Shown here piece after piece: positions 6,735-7,159 of a stretch of DNA of 7,159 nucleotides; within the stretch, counting starts at the first letter, position 1; each line of letters begins with the position of its first letter. Where the stretch lies: NCBI GenBank assembly GCA_002296055.1, contig DBHE01000091.1:1-7159 (forward strand), written 5' to 3'. The stretch comes from Pseudomonadaceae bacterium UBA836. GTDB lineage: Bacteria > Pseudomonadota > Gammaproteobacteria > Pseudomonadales > Pseudomonadaceae. Below the pieces are notes generated by a model, which had not been told where the DNA came from, did not search any database, and saw only the letters and a list, made by a program, of their open reading frames with translations. A program made the position numbers and the translations under genes.

Positions 6735-7159
6735 ATGGCCCTGCGGACCCCTTTGTACGATCAGCACCTGGCTGCCGGTGCCAAGATGGTTGATTTTGGC
6801 GGCTGGGAGATGCCCATTAACTATGGCTCTCAGCTAGAAGAACACCACCAGGTACGCCGCGCGGTAGGCATGTTCGATGTCTCCCACATGACGGTGGTTG
6901 ATGTGACCGGCAGCGAGGCTCAGGCCTATCTGCAGCACCTGCTGGCCAACGACGTTGCCCGTTTGAAGACGCCGGGCAAGGCGCTGTACAGCGGCATGTT
7001 GAACGAGCAGGGCGGCGTGATCGACGACCTGATCGTATACCTGGCCACTGACGGTTACCGCGTGGTGGTCAACGCCGCGACCCGCGAGAAAGACCTGGCC
7101 TGGATGAATCAGCAGGCCGACTCCTATGCCGTCACCCTGACCGAGCGCAGTGAGCTGGC
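6735..7159 (+). CDS. gcvT: Aminomethyltransferase, T-protein of the glycine cleavage system (5' part)
   Basis: The T-protein takes the aminomethyl group from lipoyl H-protein and, with tetrahydrofolate, releases ammonia and forms 5,10-methylene-tetrahydrofolate. The frame is open to the window end, giving 141 of an expected 360 or so residues, so the gene is cut by the window edge rather than broken. The start TPLYDQH, then [25 protein letters not shown] (F47-D48-V49-S50-H51), [28 protein letters not shown] (with the conserved acidic pair D97-D98) and NAATREKDL match E. coli GcvT almost column by column. The ATG follows an AAGGA ribosome-binding sequence at 6723-6727 with a 7-base spacer. A probable promoter lies in the gap before it. 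gcvH and gcvP would be expected downstream; whether this is one of two gcvT copies, as in several Pseudomonas genomes, cannot be told. Confidence 0.96.
   Translation, partial: MALRTPLYDQHLAAGAKMVDFGGWEMPINYGSQLEEHHQVRRAVGMFDVSHMTVVDVTGSEAQAYLQHLLANDVARLKTPGKALYSGMLNEQGGVIDDLIVYLATDGYRVVVNAATREKDLAWMNQQADSYAVTLTERSEL

Overview
The window reads as an ordinary stretch of a gammaproteobacterial chromosome, most likely from the Pseudomonadaceae (Pseudomonas or Halopseudomonas). The evidence is the high GC content with strong G/C preference at third codon positions, protein sequences close to the remembered Pseudomonas and E. coli families, and the gene order pepP-ubiH-ubiI, then an iron-binding protein and permease, then gcvT, which resembles the P. 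aeruginosa PA5224-PA5215 region from memory. Genus and species cannot be fixed from the sequence alone. All genes lie on the + strand and coding density is very high.

Region 1 (1-3798) is a tightly packed operon. It starts with the last few codons of what is probably ygfB (UPF0149). Next come pepP (Xaa-Pro aminopeptidase II), ubiH and ubiI. The two ubi genes encode paralogous FAD monooxygenases of aerobic ubiquinone synthesis. pepP and ubiH overlap by 4 bases, and ubiH and ubiI are 3 bases apart. Neither a promoter nor a terminator is visible inside this block.

Region 2 (3799-6660) is a periplasmic ferric-iron uptake pair. A 125-base gap carries a good sigma70-type promoter whose -10 element lies inside a Fur-box-like sequence. 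It drives an FbpA/HitA-type iron-binding protein. After an 88-base gap holding a strong hairpin-plus-T-tract terminator or attenuator comes an FbpB/HitB-type permease with two fused permease domains. No ATPase gene follows.

Region 3 (6661-7159) holds a short gap with a plausible sigma70 promoter and the first 141 codons of gcvT, the T-protein of the glycine cleavage system. The gene runs off the window.

In E. coli gcvT directly follows ygfB-pepP-ubiH-ubiI, so the iron transporter here sits as its own regulated unit inside an otherwise old gene neighbourhood. I see no mobile element, CRISPR array, tRNA, rRNA or riboswitch, and no sign of a previously undescribed system. The most informative points are the iron-regulated promoter, the missing ATPase and the terminator between the two transporter genes.
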